DNA from: Ascaris suum
Taxonomy: Eukaryota; Nematoda; Chromadorea; Rhabditida; Ascarididae
Direction: 5' to 3'
Assembly (NCBI GenBank): GCA_013433145.1
Contig: CM024170.1
Location: forward strand, 5,750,366-5,814,365
DNA: 64,000 nt
The notes beneath the pieces were generated by a model. It ran no database searches. It saw only the letters and a list, made by a program, of their open reading frames with translations, and had not been told where the DNA came from. The translations under genes were made by a program, and so were the position numbers. Positions 21,601-29,900 of the stretch are shown one piece after another. The stretch's first letter is position 1. Each line of letters begins with the position of its first letter.

Positions 21601-22658
21601 AACAATGGCAACGAAATTCGGTGGGTGATGCCGCAGACAACGTCATTTCGTCTACTCTGCCACACTTTATCACGTCTGCTAACGACAGTTGACGCTGAAA
21701 GACACCATAAAATTTGCAACGCAATTTTATTTTTCTGTACTCCGGGAACGACCTTTACAGTAAAAGACTGTGCAATTGATAGATGCAGCAGGAAAACTCA
21801 CCGCTCAACGTTTCAAACAATTGTTCAGAACTCCAAAATGAGATAACTGTGCCGCTCCCAAACGGATCCCAACAGAAAAAAAACACTGTGCCGGTCTTCC
21901 TGGGAGACTTTTCCATTTTTTGCACAGCACTTCACTGTCCATATTAAAAGTTTTAGATTCATAACATCTTATCAGCACTTCTCAAGCTATTTGTAGATAT
22001 CTGACTAGGCAAATCTACAGATGCACAATGCATTCGATTCACATCTAGCAAATGCACAGATTGCATCATACAGCTGCGTTCAAACTGCTTTTCCACAACT
22101 ATAAAAATGACCCCTCCCTTTGCATTCGAGCACACAGATGCCATTTCCGGCTTCGCTTTAATTACTGCGCATGAGTTACGTATAAACTGGACTGCTACTA
22201 ATTGGAATTTGACAAATAATCGAACAAAACCTTCATTAATCACTGTGAACAGTTGAAGCTACTGTATTAGCTCACTGTTCAGCATATGTCTCATGTCATG
22301 GCTTGCGGTAAAAGCAAGTTCTGCTTTCAGATACCCCATTCAAGATTGTCCATGTTCGACTATACTGAACTAAGAGTTTCGTTTCTTACCGCTTTCGGCC
22401 TTCTATCAGTTAGAGACTAAGAACTCAAGCCCAAAAAGCAGGCCATCAGATGACATTTTTAGCGGGTTCCATTATTTAGCAGGTGGAAGCGAAATAACCG
22501 GAGAGGTTGAACTCATACTTCCGACAAGCGCCACATGAGCGCACACTGGAGCCGGTGGCGACTGGTCGTGTACAGACCGCGCAATGGGATGCAGACGGCT
22601 GTGCCTGACGACGGGGACATTCCGCAGCACATACCTCTCCTGGACATTGTCCACACTG
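1..22658 (-). CDS. KMT2C/D: KMT2C/KMT2D (MLL3/MLL4-type) histone H3K4 methyltransferase, partial, multi-exon
   Basis: Gene-level span of the minus-strand exons listed separately. The 23 joined exons between 22658 and 1482 total 3,817 nt (about 1,270 residues) and keep one continuous reading phase. Family identity rests on domain order: end of PHD3, Gly/Arg-rich linker, the PHD4-5-6 cluster with its last finger, the GVGGFFVK and PPIIQ-ESFFG segments, an HMG box, a basic patch and an LXXLL motif, all in the order seen in human KMT2C/KMT2D. Known role of the family: catalytic subunit of the UTX-containing COMPASS-like complex, placing H3K4me1 at enhancers in the nucleus. The FYRN, FYRC, post-HMG ePHD and SET domains would lie beyond position 1, so catalytic residues cannot be checked. 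PHD1 and PHD2 were not found upstream. The linkers are far shorter than in the roughly 4,900-residue human KMT2C. Whether it is one ortholog of both vertebrate paralogs is inference. Confidence 0.9.
1076..1232 (-). CDS. Candidate KMT2C/D exon, unresolved
   Basis: Open frame beginning [20 protein letters not shown] after acceptor ATGACTGCAG, in phase with the upstream exon; possible donor CTACCA/GTTCGT is weak. I cannot align it to a specific KMT2 segment. It may be a lineage-specific exon or an intronic open frame. Confidence 0.35.
1482..1709 (-). CDS. KMT2C/D: KMT2C/D exon: KPKKKR segment
   Basis: Encodes [20 protein letters not shown], then [20 protein letters not shown]. It matches human PRSKKRKKDEEEKQAMYSSTDTFTHLKQQ...NPPTPP. 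Acceptor GTGTTATAG, donor AACTG/GTAATT, 228 nt, phase 1 on both sides. Confidence 0.85.
2140..2247 (-). CDS. KMT2C/D: KMT2C/D exon with LXXLL nuclear-receptor box
   Basis: 108-nt exon (acceptor ATGTTCAG, donor CACG/GTAATT) encoding [20 protein letters not shown] and [20 protein letters not shown] is an LXXLL motif and aligns with human NELLKHLLKNKK, a nuclear-receptor-binding box of KMT2C/D. Confidence 0.82.
2807..2938 (-). CDS. KMT2C/D: KMT2C/D exon: PPTP and basic KRRR patch
   Basis: Encodes [20 protein letters not shown], then [18 protein letters not shown], matching human KKRTRKKKRDDDAE. Acceptor TTTCGAAG. The donor TTGG/GTGATG was chosen for phase with the next exon; the frame stays open to about 2700, so the 3' end may lie further on. 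The patch may be a nuclear localisation signal (inference). Confidence 0.75.
3607..4022 (-). CDS. KMT2C/D: KMT2C/D exon: coiled segment and Pro-rich region
   Basis: The largest exon seen (416 nt). It starts [38 protein letters not shown], the counterpart of human QKQLEQIRKQQKEHAELIEDYR. A roughly 100-residue Pro/Gly/Met-rich region follows ([23 protein letters not shown]). Acceptor TTGTTTAG, donor TTCAG/GTTGGT. Confidence 0.9.
4217..4275. repeat. 15-bp hairpin with an extra direct copy, in a KMT2 intron
   Basis: GAGTTGCATCCCGCT (4217-4231) and its exact reverse complement AGCGGGATGCAACTC (4243-4257) flank an 11-nt loop. A further copy, GAGCGGGATGCAACT, follows at 4261-4275, in direct orientation to 4242-4256. 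It lies in the intron between the KMT2 exons at 4489-4625 and 3607-4022. Confidence 0.9.
4489..4625 (-). CDS. KMT2C/D: KMT2C/D exon: conserved [13 protein letters not shown] segment
   Basis: Encodes [19 protein letters not shown], then [20 protein letters not shown]. It matches human HRKSKKALSAKQRTAKKAG...DAEQLKHVTE. Acceptor TTAATATAG, donor GATCG/GTTGGT, 137 nt, leaving in phase 2. Confidence 0.9.
5156..5308 (-). CDS. KMT2C/D: KMT2C/D exon: helical segment
   Basis: 51 codons: a Gly-rich lead, [19 protein letters not shown], then the helical [19 protein letters not shown]. It matches the position of human YEEWLQETQQLLQMQQKYLEEQ. Acceptor AATAATTCAG, donor CAGCAG/GTGAGA. Confidence 0.8.
5730..5828 (-). 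CDS. KMT2C/D: KMT2C/D exon: basic Ser/Gly linker after HMG box
   Basis: 33 codons ([33 protein letters not shown]) between acceptor ATATTTCCAG and donor TCGCAG/GTTGTT, phase 0 at both ends. Another frame here is also open, so the reading rests on the phase chain. A further small exon between this and the HMG box (around 5940-6085) is possible. Confidence 0.55.
6605..6677. repeat. (TA)n microsatellite, about 73 bp
   Basis: Uninterrupted TA dinucleotides inside the KMT2 intron downstream of the HMG-box exon, followed by an interrupted TA/CATA-rich tail to about 6815. It generates spurious Tyr-Ile open frames on both strands. Confidence 0.98.
6866..7114 (-). CDS. KMT2C/D: KMT2C/D exon: HMG box
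   Basis: 83 codons forming a complete HMG box in one exon: [71 protein letters not shown]. It aligns throughout with the human KMT2C box (KWEKEEALGEMATVAPVLY...VKQIAKLWR...YVQKARDNRAALR). Acceptor TATTGGCAG, donor GCAAAG/GTTAGT. In this family the box contributes to binding of histone H4 or nucleosomes. Confidence 0.96.
8345..8470 (-). CDS. KMT2C/D: KMT2C/D exon: disordered linker before HMG box
   Basis: 42 codons, acceptor TTTTTTGAAG, donor AGTCAG/GTATCG. It encodes [20 protein letters not shown] followed by a Ser/Gln-rich tail. Starting at the more upstream TTACAG would break phase, so the GAAG acceptor is preferred. It sits where human KMT2C has a long Ser/Pro-rich linker. Confidence 0.65.
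9302..9384 (-). CDS. KMT2C/D: KMT2C/D short exon: Gln/Ser-rich linker
   Basis: 83-nt exon (acceptor TTTATAG, donor CAACAG/GTTCTT) encoding [20 protein letters not shown] and DFHGAQQ. The frame is chosen by phase with the exons on each side. No domain; supported by splice sites and composition only. Confidence 0.6.
10275..10431 (-). CDS. KMT2C/D: KMT2C/D exon: acidic segment
   Basis: Encodes [19 protein letters not shown] followed by a run rich in Asp/Glu ([25 protein letters not shown]). It matches in position the acidic DPLADISEVLNTDDDILG segment of human KMT2C. Acceptor TTTTGTAG, donor AACG/GTAACC. Confidence 0.85.
11533..11682 (-). CDS. KMT2C/D: KMT2C/D exon: ESFFG motif
   Basis: 50 codons starting [20 protein letters not shown], the counterpart of human EAFFGKDLLD. 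Acceptor CTTTTTAG, donor TCTGAG/GTTTGT. The conserved start right at the acceptor, in phase with the previous exon, makes the assignment firm; the second half is not clearly conserved. Confidence 0.9.
12591..12731 (-). CDS. KMT2C/D: KMT2C/D exon: basic segment and [10 protein letters not shown]
   Basis: 47 codons, acceptor CATTAAG, donor ATACAG/GTTAGT. It encodes [18 protein letters not shown], the basic [11 protein letters not shown], then [10 protein letters not shown]. This corresponds to human RYRKRKNKLEETFPAYLQ, including the conserved exon junction directly before the EAFFG motif. Confidence 0.92.
13513..13637 (-). CDS. KMT2C/D: KMT2C/D exon: GVGGFFVK segment
   Basis: Encodes an acidic, Gly/Arg-rich stretch ([20 protein letters not shown]) ending [16 protein letters not shown]. 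The end matches the conserved RPGIGGFMVRQR of human KMT2C after the PHD cluster. Acceptor GATTTTCAG, donor GTTAAG/GTAAGC. Confidence 0.9.
14343..14437 (-). CDS. KMT2C/D: KMT2C/D exon: end of PHD6
   Basis: Begins [20 protein letters not shown] and ends [10 protein letters not shown], matching human DRWMHAVCQNL...GFDCSMCRPY. Acceptor TTTATTGTAG, donor CACAAG/GTAACG, 95 nt. The frame stays open past the donor for about 62 more codons (to about 14155), so a longer alternative exon cannot be excluded, but the phase-1 donor joins directly to the next recognised exon. Confidence 0.9.
14572..14733 (-). CDS. KMT2C/D: KMT2C/D exon: PHD6 core
   Basis: Encodes [21 protein letters not shown] and [20 protein letters not shown], the same succession of Cys pairs as human PHD6 (WCRHCG...CAPCASLSSCPVC...LQCRQC). 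Acceptor GGCTTGAAG, donor CTCCAG/GTGAGC, 162 nt, with phases linking KW-C upstream and CSR-WLH downstream. Confidence 0.95.
15710..15891 (-). CDS. KMT2C/D: KMT2C/D exon: end of PHD4 and complete PHD5
   Basis: Encodes [14 protein letters not shown], then [19 protein letters not shown] and GSWRCKW, nearly identical to human PHD5. In the family this second cluster reads histone H4 tails. Acceptor ATACTTTAG, donor AAATG/GTACTA, 182 nt. It leaves in phase 2; the next exon restores KWC. This is the best-conserved block in the window. Confidence 0.96.
16485..16706 (-). CDS. KMT2C/D: KMT2C/D exon: PHD4
   Basis: Acceptor TATGTTTCAG, donor GACAAG/GTACGT, 74 codons in phase 0. After an acidic lead ([20 protein letters not shown]) comes [18 protein letters not shown], then [10 protein letters not shown]. 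The Cys/His spacing matches human PHD4 (VCGSFGQGAEG...CSQCGQCYHPYCV). The rest of the finger is in the next exon. Confidence 0.95.
17798..17840. repeat. Near-perfect 43-bp hairpin
   Basis: CTAAAATA-C-AGTGATCGGTA, a 3-nt loop TTC, then TACCGATCACT-C-TATTTTAG: stems of 8 and 11 bp separated by one C/C mismatch. It lies in the KMT2 intron between 18053 and 16706. No flanking target duplication is evident. Confidence 0.9.
18053..18119 (-). CDS. KMT2C/D: KMT2C/D short exon: linker before PHD4
   Basis: A 67-nt exon with acceptor TTGTGTTTCAG and donor GAACAG/GTAACC encodes [20 protein letters not shown]. It enters in phase 2 and leaves in phase 0, which lets the flanking exons join cleanly. It aligns in position with the short hydrophobic IGAVVLPG stretch of human KMT2C. 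Confidence 0.7.
18914..19117 (-). CDS. KMT2C/D: KMT2C/D exon: Gly/Arg-rich linker before PHD4
   Basis: Encodes [20 protein letters not shown] and later [20 protein letters not shown]. It corresponds in position and composition to the GRGGRGRSK segment just upstream of PHD4 in human KMT2C. Acceptor CATTTAAG, donor CCAAG/GTGAAC; 204 nt, consistent phases on both sides. Likely disordered and nucleic-acid binding (inference). Confidence 0.85.
19632..19776 (-). CDS. KMT2C/D: KMT2C/D exon: Ser/Thr-rich linker
   Basis: Acceptor GACTATAG, donor CCCAG/GTGGGTG. It encodes a low-complexity linker ([19 protein letters not shown], then an Asp-rich stretch ending FRPPPR). Phase 1 in and phase 2 out, joining to the next exon as an AG/G arginine. 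A second frame is also open here but breaks the phase chain, so I prefer this one. Confidence 0.7.
20898..21193 (-). CDS. KMT2C/D: KMT2C/D exon: end of PHD3 and Ser-rich linker
   Basis: Acceptor ATTACAG, donor CTG/GTAAGC. It begins [14 protein letters not shown] and continues [12 protein letters not shown], matching the last Cys pair of PHD3 (human EEYICMYCK). A disordered Ser/Thr/Pro linker of about 75 residues follows. It enters in phase 2 (completing the AA/A lysine codon) and leaves in phase 1. Confidence 0.88.
22519..22658 (-). CDS. KMT2C/D: KMT2C/D exon: first half of PHD3-type zinc finger
   Basis: Minus-strand exon reading QCGQC...HCAVCTRPV...SCGACRK. Acceptor TTTTCAG precedes 22658 (a second CAG would start it at 22655). 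The donor GTATGAG splits a codon after AA, and joining to the next exon (first base A) gives CRK-WIHEEC, the same zinc-binding junction as CKRWVHLEC in human PHD3. The phase-exact rebuilding of this finger is the main evidence. Reading the longer open frames in the other two phases here gives no known domain. Confidence 0.82.
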
Positions 22659-24660
<2,002 letters not shown>

Positions 24661-24759
24661 TCTTACAGTTCACAACGAATGTTTGTCGGTCGTGCCGCGG
24701 TAACTTCGCATTTCCGTTGATCTGATCTTTGATAATCAAAGGAATCTGCGTGTTTAATC

Positions 24760-25450
24760 AGAAAACGACGTGTTCGCTTCAGACAGGGATTCCGTGCTGG
24801 AGTCAAGTGAGGATGAAGGTGGCAGTGGTGTGCAGTGGACGAGGAGGATGACAATGCTGATCTACCTCAGTTCTCACCGTAACTGTCTTAGCTGGCTCAG
24901 CGGAACGCCATCTTGCCAACTTGTCGTTGTCTGTGAATGTATGGGGGAAGAAAGTGAGGGATACTGCGAAGGAAGAGGAAATTTCCACCACATTTGCTTC
25001 TTAACGAAGGTTCCACTCTCCTAGGTCGTCGGTGGCTTCTGTGTTCCCTTCGATGGATCGACATTTCGCCTCATGAAGAGGCAAGCAAAATCGAATGCTC
25101 TGAATGAACTAAAGAAGTACTACTGTGCTGTTAACAGGAGACAATGATCGTTATCAGGTATGGCCGAGATGCCTTAGAGAAATACCCCCTTAGAGATGGT
25201 GTTTTGAGGATGGAATCTCATGGAAGACACATTGCTGTGTGAGAATTCTTCACCAGATGACCAGCAAATACAACGCAAGCTTGCATGACGGCGGTGGCCA
25301 AACGGTACCCTTCACAGCACTTTGGATATGGTGATAATCGACTGTCGTCATCGGTCACCTATATTTGAGGAGGAAAGTGGGAAGAAAAGGCTGCAGGAGC
25401 GCAGCCACATAAAAATCCGAAGTGCCAATCGGTCTGTGCAGATAGAGTAG
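24760..25450 (+). pseudogene. Possible decayed coding sequence, family unknown
   Basis: Short protein-like frames follow one another on the plus strand in changing phases: DRDSVLESSEDEGGSG, then VDEEDDNADLPQFSP, a Ser/Thr/Leu-rich frame with NVWGKKVRDTAKEEE, GFCVPFDGSTFRLMKRQ (25025-25150), IRYGRDALEKYPLRDG, and RHRSPIFEEESGKKRLQE (about 25335-25440). Acidic composition continues across a frame change, typical of a frameshifted gene relic. Real exons with tiny introns are an alternative; I recognise no family. Confidence 0.3.
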
Positions 25451-25697
25451 GACAGGCGATTTCTGCAAAAGTGCCGTGAAATCAGGTGCTAAGAATCTCT
25501 ACGAGAAACAGCCCACCTTTAAAGGAAATTGTTCCCCGACATTGAGTAATACGACAATAACAAATATACAAAACAAACGCGTTTTCTGAAGACAAGAAAT
25601 AAGGTGGAGTGGTGAATTGGAAAGCAAAATTTTAACGAATGAATAAGGCCCCTACGTGGATGGAACTTGAAAGGTTTTAAATCATTTTTGAAGGGGA

Positions 25698-25734
25698 AGA
25701 GAGGGCAGTCAGAACAGCCCTCTCTGCTGTTCTG
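25698..25734. repeat. Overlapping, mutually exclusive inverted repeats
   Basis: AGAGAGGGC (25698-25706) pairs with GCCCTCTCT (25717-25725); CAGAACAG (25710-25717) pairs with CTGTTCTG (25727-25734). The second arm of the first stem overlaps the first arm of the second, so an RNA could form one or the other. Confidence 0.85.
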
Positions 25735-27237
25735 GAAACTGTCCCGGCAATCCTATGTTAAGCAGTGGTTTCGATAGTTCGTAAGGAAAACTTCGTATAA
25801 CATACGACAGATAACAAATGCTGAAAACGAGTGACCGCCTTCGTTAACAGTGATCCTCGCTAACCAAAAAAAAAAGTTTTTGATTAAATGATATGCGGGG
25901 ACTGCATCTGCAAATAAATACGATCCCGGTTATGAATGTGAAAATAAATGCGCGAATGACGAACAAATACCTGCATGTGTGGATAAAAACAAACAGATAC
26001 CTGCATAAATACAACGGCATTGTAACTCAGGAATTTATTGAAGCTACTAGACAGCTGTAATTCACACTACGGGATGATCTGGAATCATTCAGAATCACTC
26101 AACAATTTCAAAAACAGTCGTACTTACTTAAAGAGTTGTTTAAAGACTCGCATGCATTTTTTATCGTCTAGGTTTCCACTTTGCACCACTCAAATCACGA
26201 ATTCCATCCCCGGTAATTTGTGAACCTGGTTGGTTCTCGTGAAGGGACTTGAAAAAACATATTGGCCCTTCTTCAAAAGTGCTCTCCCACTTGTTCTCAT
26301 CCACGAATAGATATGTGAAGCCATTATACTAGCTAAAAGAATTCAGTGCCCTCAAAAAAAAACAGTCCCATAACCGGGATTAAGAACTCGAGAGGACAGG
26401 GACAAGCCTGCTAAAAGCAGAACGTCCACGAAAGACTACCTCCATCAACACGTACGTTCGTGCACCCGCCTTTCGACGCAGGCGCCTGCCAAGGAAGAAT
26501 TTTGCCTAAGATGGGCATATAGTGTGGAACCTTAGATGTGCACACCTCCAGAAGCCTATCACGACTTCCCAACAGCAACGGTTTGCAAGACATCGATAGC
26601 GAATGATAACAAACTAGATGGACAATAAGCATCACGTATGGGAACTCTCAAGGATACCTAGCACCTCCTCCCTCCCTCTCCATTCAGTGATACAACAAGG
26701 TGACCAATGCACCGCCATAGGACTTATTTGTCAGGTGATATAGACATCAAGATACAGGCAGAGAAACGAGAGCTTCCCATAAACGCTGCTTCCTATGAGA
26801 TGTGCTGCTGAAGCATATTCGCTTCATCAGTTCATGCCAGTGCACCTCAATTCGCCAAACGGCTCCCTTGAAGCCGTCAAAGCTATTCACCACTCTCTCC
26901 ACATATGACATAAAATGCTTCATTTGTTTGAAACAGGATCCCGAGGTGTCTGATTTTCACATCCTCAAAAAATGAGTAATTGTTCAGGATGGATATAAGG
27001 GGCCAGCTATCTCCACGGTTTTACTGTTCGTTAAGAAGGCACTCAACTATCGCAATTGCCCTCCCGGTGTCTTCTATTCACGAGTGCTTTTATGGGTCTG
27101 CAAATCGGCCTTTACTGTCAGATTCAACCAAGTACAGCATGTTACGACGAGAAAAGCTTGTATAATGTACACCTTGACGCGAGACTATTCATAAGCACAA
27201 CTGCAATCAGTCCATAAGCCCGACCACAACCTCCGAA

Positions 27238-27280
27238 CCCCGACCCCTTCCCCCCTCTGCCCCCTCCCCTTCCCTCCCCG
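27238..27280 (-). other. G-quadruplex-prone tract (minus strand)
   Basis: The plus strand carries successive C-runs of 3 to 6 separated by 1 to 4 bases (CCCCGACCCCTTCCCCCC and more), so the minus strand has at least four G-runs of three or more. Confidence 0.7.
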
Positions 27281-27375
27281 TCCACAACAACAAACAACAA
27301 CCAGAAAAAAACGGGATGTAAAAACACGCGCGAAAGAAACAAGCCAAGACTGCACCCAAGCACACAGTATACGAC

Positions 27376-27536
27376 CTGGGATGAGAAATTTTGGCGTATC
27401 GGGACGCTTGTGAAGAGCGTACTATTACAGCATTTCTTTGCTTCTTTGTAACTCGAATTGCACACACATCGCATTGTTCATTAAGCACTGTTGTTATCTC
27501 TTCGTCGTTATTAGTAACATGCACGTCAGACAACAA
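27376..27536 (-). CDS. Candidate 5' exon with a CxxC pair, unassigned
   Basis: A minus-strand frame with its own Met: MLSDVHVTNNDEEITTVL, then NEQCDVCAIRVTKKQRNAV, ending at a possible donor CCCAG/GTCGTA. Orientation and position (about 5 kb upstream of the first KMT2 exon) would suit an N-terminal KMT2 exon, but no homology is recognised. It could equally be a chance frame. Confidence 0.22.
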
Positions 27537-27586
27537 GTATTGCAGCTAAAAGATCCACTACTCTTTCAACGGCCGGCATGCAGATA

Positions 27587-27613
27587 GGGGGGGAGGGGAA
27601 GGGGAATAAGGGG
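27587..27613 (+). other. G-quadruplex-prone tract (plus strand)
   Basis: G7-A-G4-AA-G4-AATAA-G4: four runs of at least four G with loops of 1 to 5 bases, fitting the usual quadruplex pattern. It lies in the gene-poor interval between divergent KMT2 and SEL1L. Confidence 0.8.
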
Positions 27614-27999
27614 ATGGTTGGTAGGGCCTGTATGTGCTTTGAAGAGCAACTAGTGTTCGGAGCCAGCCAAATTGGCCTCTTAGGTTGTTGCTAAACCAGT
27701 AAGCGGTCAAGCCATGTCCATTCAGCCGTATGTTAAATTAGAATTCAACCAGTTGATTGCCCGTTTCATGCCTAATCCCTCTCAGGTAGGCAGGTGGAGT
27801 GAAGAATGCCGAATTTATTCGCACAACGCGTGTAGTACACGCACACCCCCCAAAGGCTCCCAAATATACTCACATGGAAGGAAATGATAAAAAAAAAAAA
27901 AAAATTCTGTGCAGACAGCAAACATGAGCATAGCAAAATGAAATTAAAGTTGATTAAAGTTGAATATTGCTTTGTTGGGAGGTCACCTCACATCATTTG

Positions 28000-29900
28000 C
28001 TGAGTGGTCAAAAGCTTGGCAGGTGGATACCCCACCTGATAATTGCTGCGATGTGTGCCAAGATTATACCGGATACAGCTGTCAATCACGAACGATGGCA
28101 TTCGAAATTCGGACGTTGAAATCTGTCCTTATCTTTTCTCGAGCTTGCACTATTCAGGGCCGACTGTTTGGAACACCACTGTACAGCATCTATTGTATAT
28201 TCCCGTCCATCCCGGACTATTGCACTCATCGTTAGTCGCTTCACATTTGGTCTCGTCAGAAAGCATCCAGCGGTACTCTACCCGAATTTCTTCTTATAAT
28301 AACTTCTTCTGGATCCTTGCAAACCGCACCACCAATATCGCCTCAAGTAGTTCATGCGCAGTCGCTGGGATACCGTCTTCTCCAACTCGGCCTTCTTTCA
28401 TTGTATCAAATCACTTCTCTTATGCTTTCTGGATCGTTGCTTGCGTTCGCTTCTGCCCGAAGTCGTCGTGCTTATCATCTTCATTCAGTTCCTGAGTATG
28501 CACAATGAACGTTGTTCCCTGTGGATTTTAATTCACGGCTGCTCGAAACTCGATGCGAACCATTCTTTGAATCGGCTGGTTGAGCTCGACCTTGAATCGG
28601 CTGGTGCTATGCGACCAGTTGTACTGAATGTCTTTTATGAACGTTTCCATGTGCGCCGCTCATACCAGAATCTTGTCATGTTCATGCTCATCTCTGCATG
28701 TTGGTTCTTTTCAATTACTTTTGATTTCTTCATTAGTTATATCCAGTTCGCCTCGTTCCTGTATGAGTAGAGGTCCCCGATGGACTAATTATCCAAATTC
28801 GAGGTGCACATGGTGAGGTGTTCAACGATGTTAAAACGTCATTCGGATGATGTGGCAACCGATGCCCGGTGGCGACGGTGATTGCGGACATGGTCACTAT
28901 GGGCGGATGATGTTGGTGTGGATGCGACGAGAATGCTAGCAGCGCAAGCATGTTGTGGCTTCGAAGGAGCTTAGTAAGACGAACTTTGTGGATATCATGG
29001 ATAACTTCTGTGAGAGGCGTTTCTTCAGTTCTTTATTGCTAGACTCTCGACACCACACACTCCTGAAATAGCGGCTGAAGGAGAGGAGGTTGTCGACGTG
29101 CTCGCACACAACCGTGGTGGTCGTAACTGGAATTCATCTCCCTTCGATGAACTCATTTGCTTCTTGTTGACGCTTTCAGGGTAGACATTATTGAGAACGG
29201 TTGTTCTGGCTTGAGCTCGATGCCTTCAAGTTTGCATGATTACGGATGAGCTTTGCGCCACTTTTATTGTCGAAGCGACCACCACTGATACAAAGTGTCC
29301 CCATTGGCCATTCTTTTTTATAGATCCCACTCGCTGAATGCCGTCACTTCGTTGCCCTACTGCAGAGGGGAAGAGGGACTGTTGTTGGATCCAGTCAAGC
29401 AACCGAGGTCTAGTGCTGAAAAGATTCTAATGCGTCAGTAGTGCTCAGCTCGCGCTCTTCCACGCTTCGCAGTCACACAGGTGACTTCCTTATAGAGGCA
29501 GAGGTGCTGTAATCTTGGTGAGCAACGAGCTCGAAGCCGGGATTTGTTTTCGCATTTTGTGCAGCGGATGAATATTTCGCACCAAAACAATCCGTTCGAT
29601 GATTTTGTGCGAGGAGGAATTTGATGGCGGTTCGTGAAGGAACCACCAGCTAAATCACTGCCACAGACTTCCTTCATGCATGCGGTCCTCACTCCTCTTA
29701 CAGCTTTAATTCTTTCCTAATGGTCGTAGTTCGCTCCTCTTCACTACCTCTTCTACTTGCGAGGCTTTGCACACTGCAACTGGCGTTTTGCCAGCGCACT
29801 TCTATTCGCTCCTGCAAATTTTTTGGCGATTTACTGATGTCAGCTAGATAAGCGACCTCCTTGCAACGCCTCTTAGTGTCGTTAATCAAAAGTTCGAGAA
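28000..29900. other. Several interleaved open frames, possibly a decayed mobile element
   Basis: Both strands hold many overlapping open frames of 60 to 150 codons without splice support. A minus-strand frame near 29700-29889 (ISKSPKNLQERIEVRWQNAS) faintly resembles the linker between endonuclease and reverse transcriptase of RTE-type elements. No catalytic motif (YADD, DDE) was found, so I make no firm call. Confidence 0.2.

Noticed and set aside
25150..25215. GGTATGGCCGAGATGCC, resembling the 5' end of tRNA-Leu/Ser
   Set aside because: No matching acceptor stem, anticodon arm or T loop follows.
28201..28300. Minus-strand WMLSDETKCE, resembling the WSDESKF motif of Tc1/mariner transposases
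   Set aside because: No flanking DDE residues, no terminal inverted repeats, and stops directly upstream and downstream.
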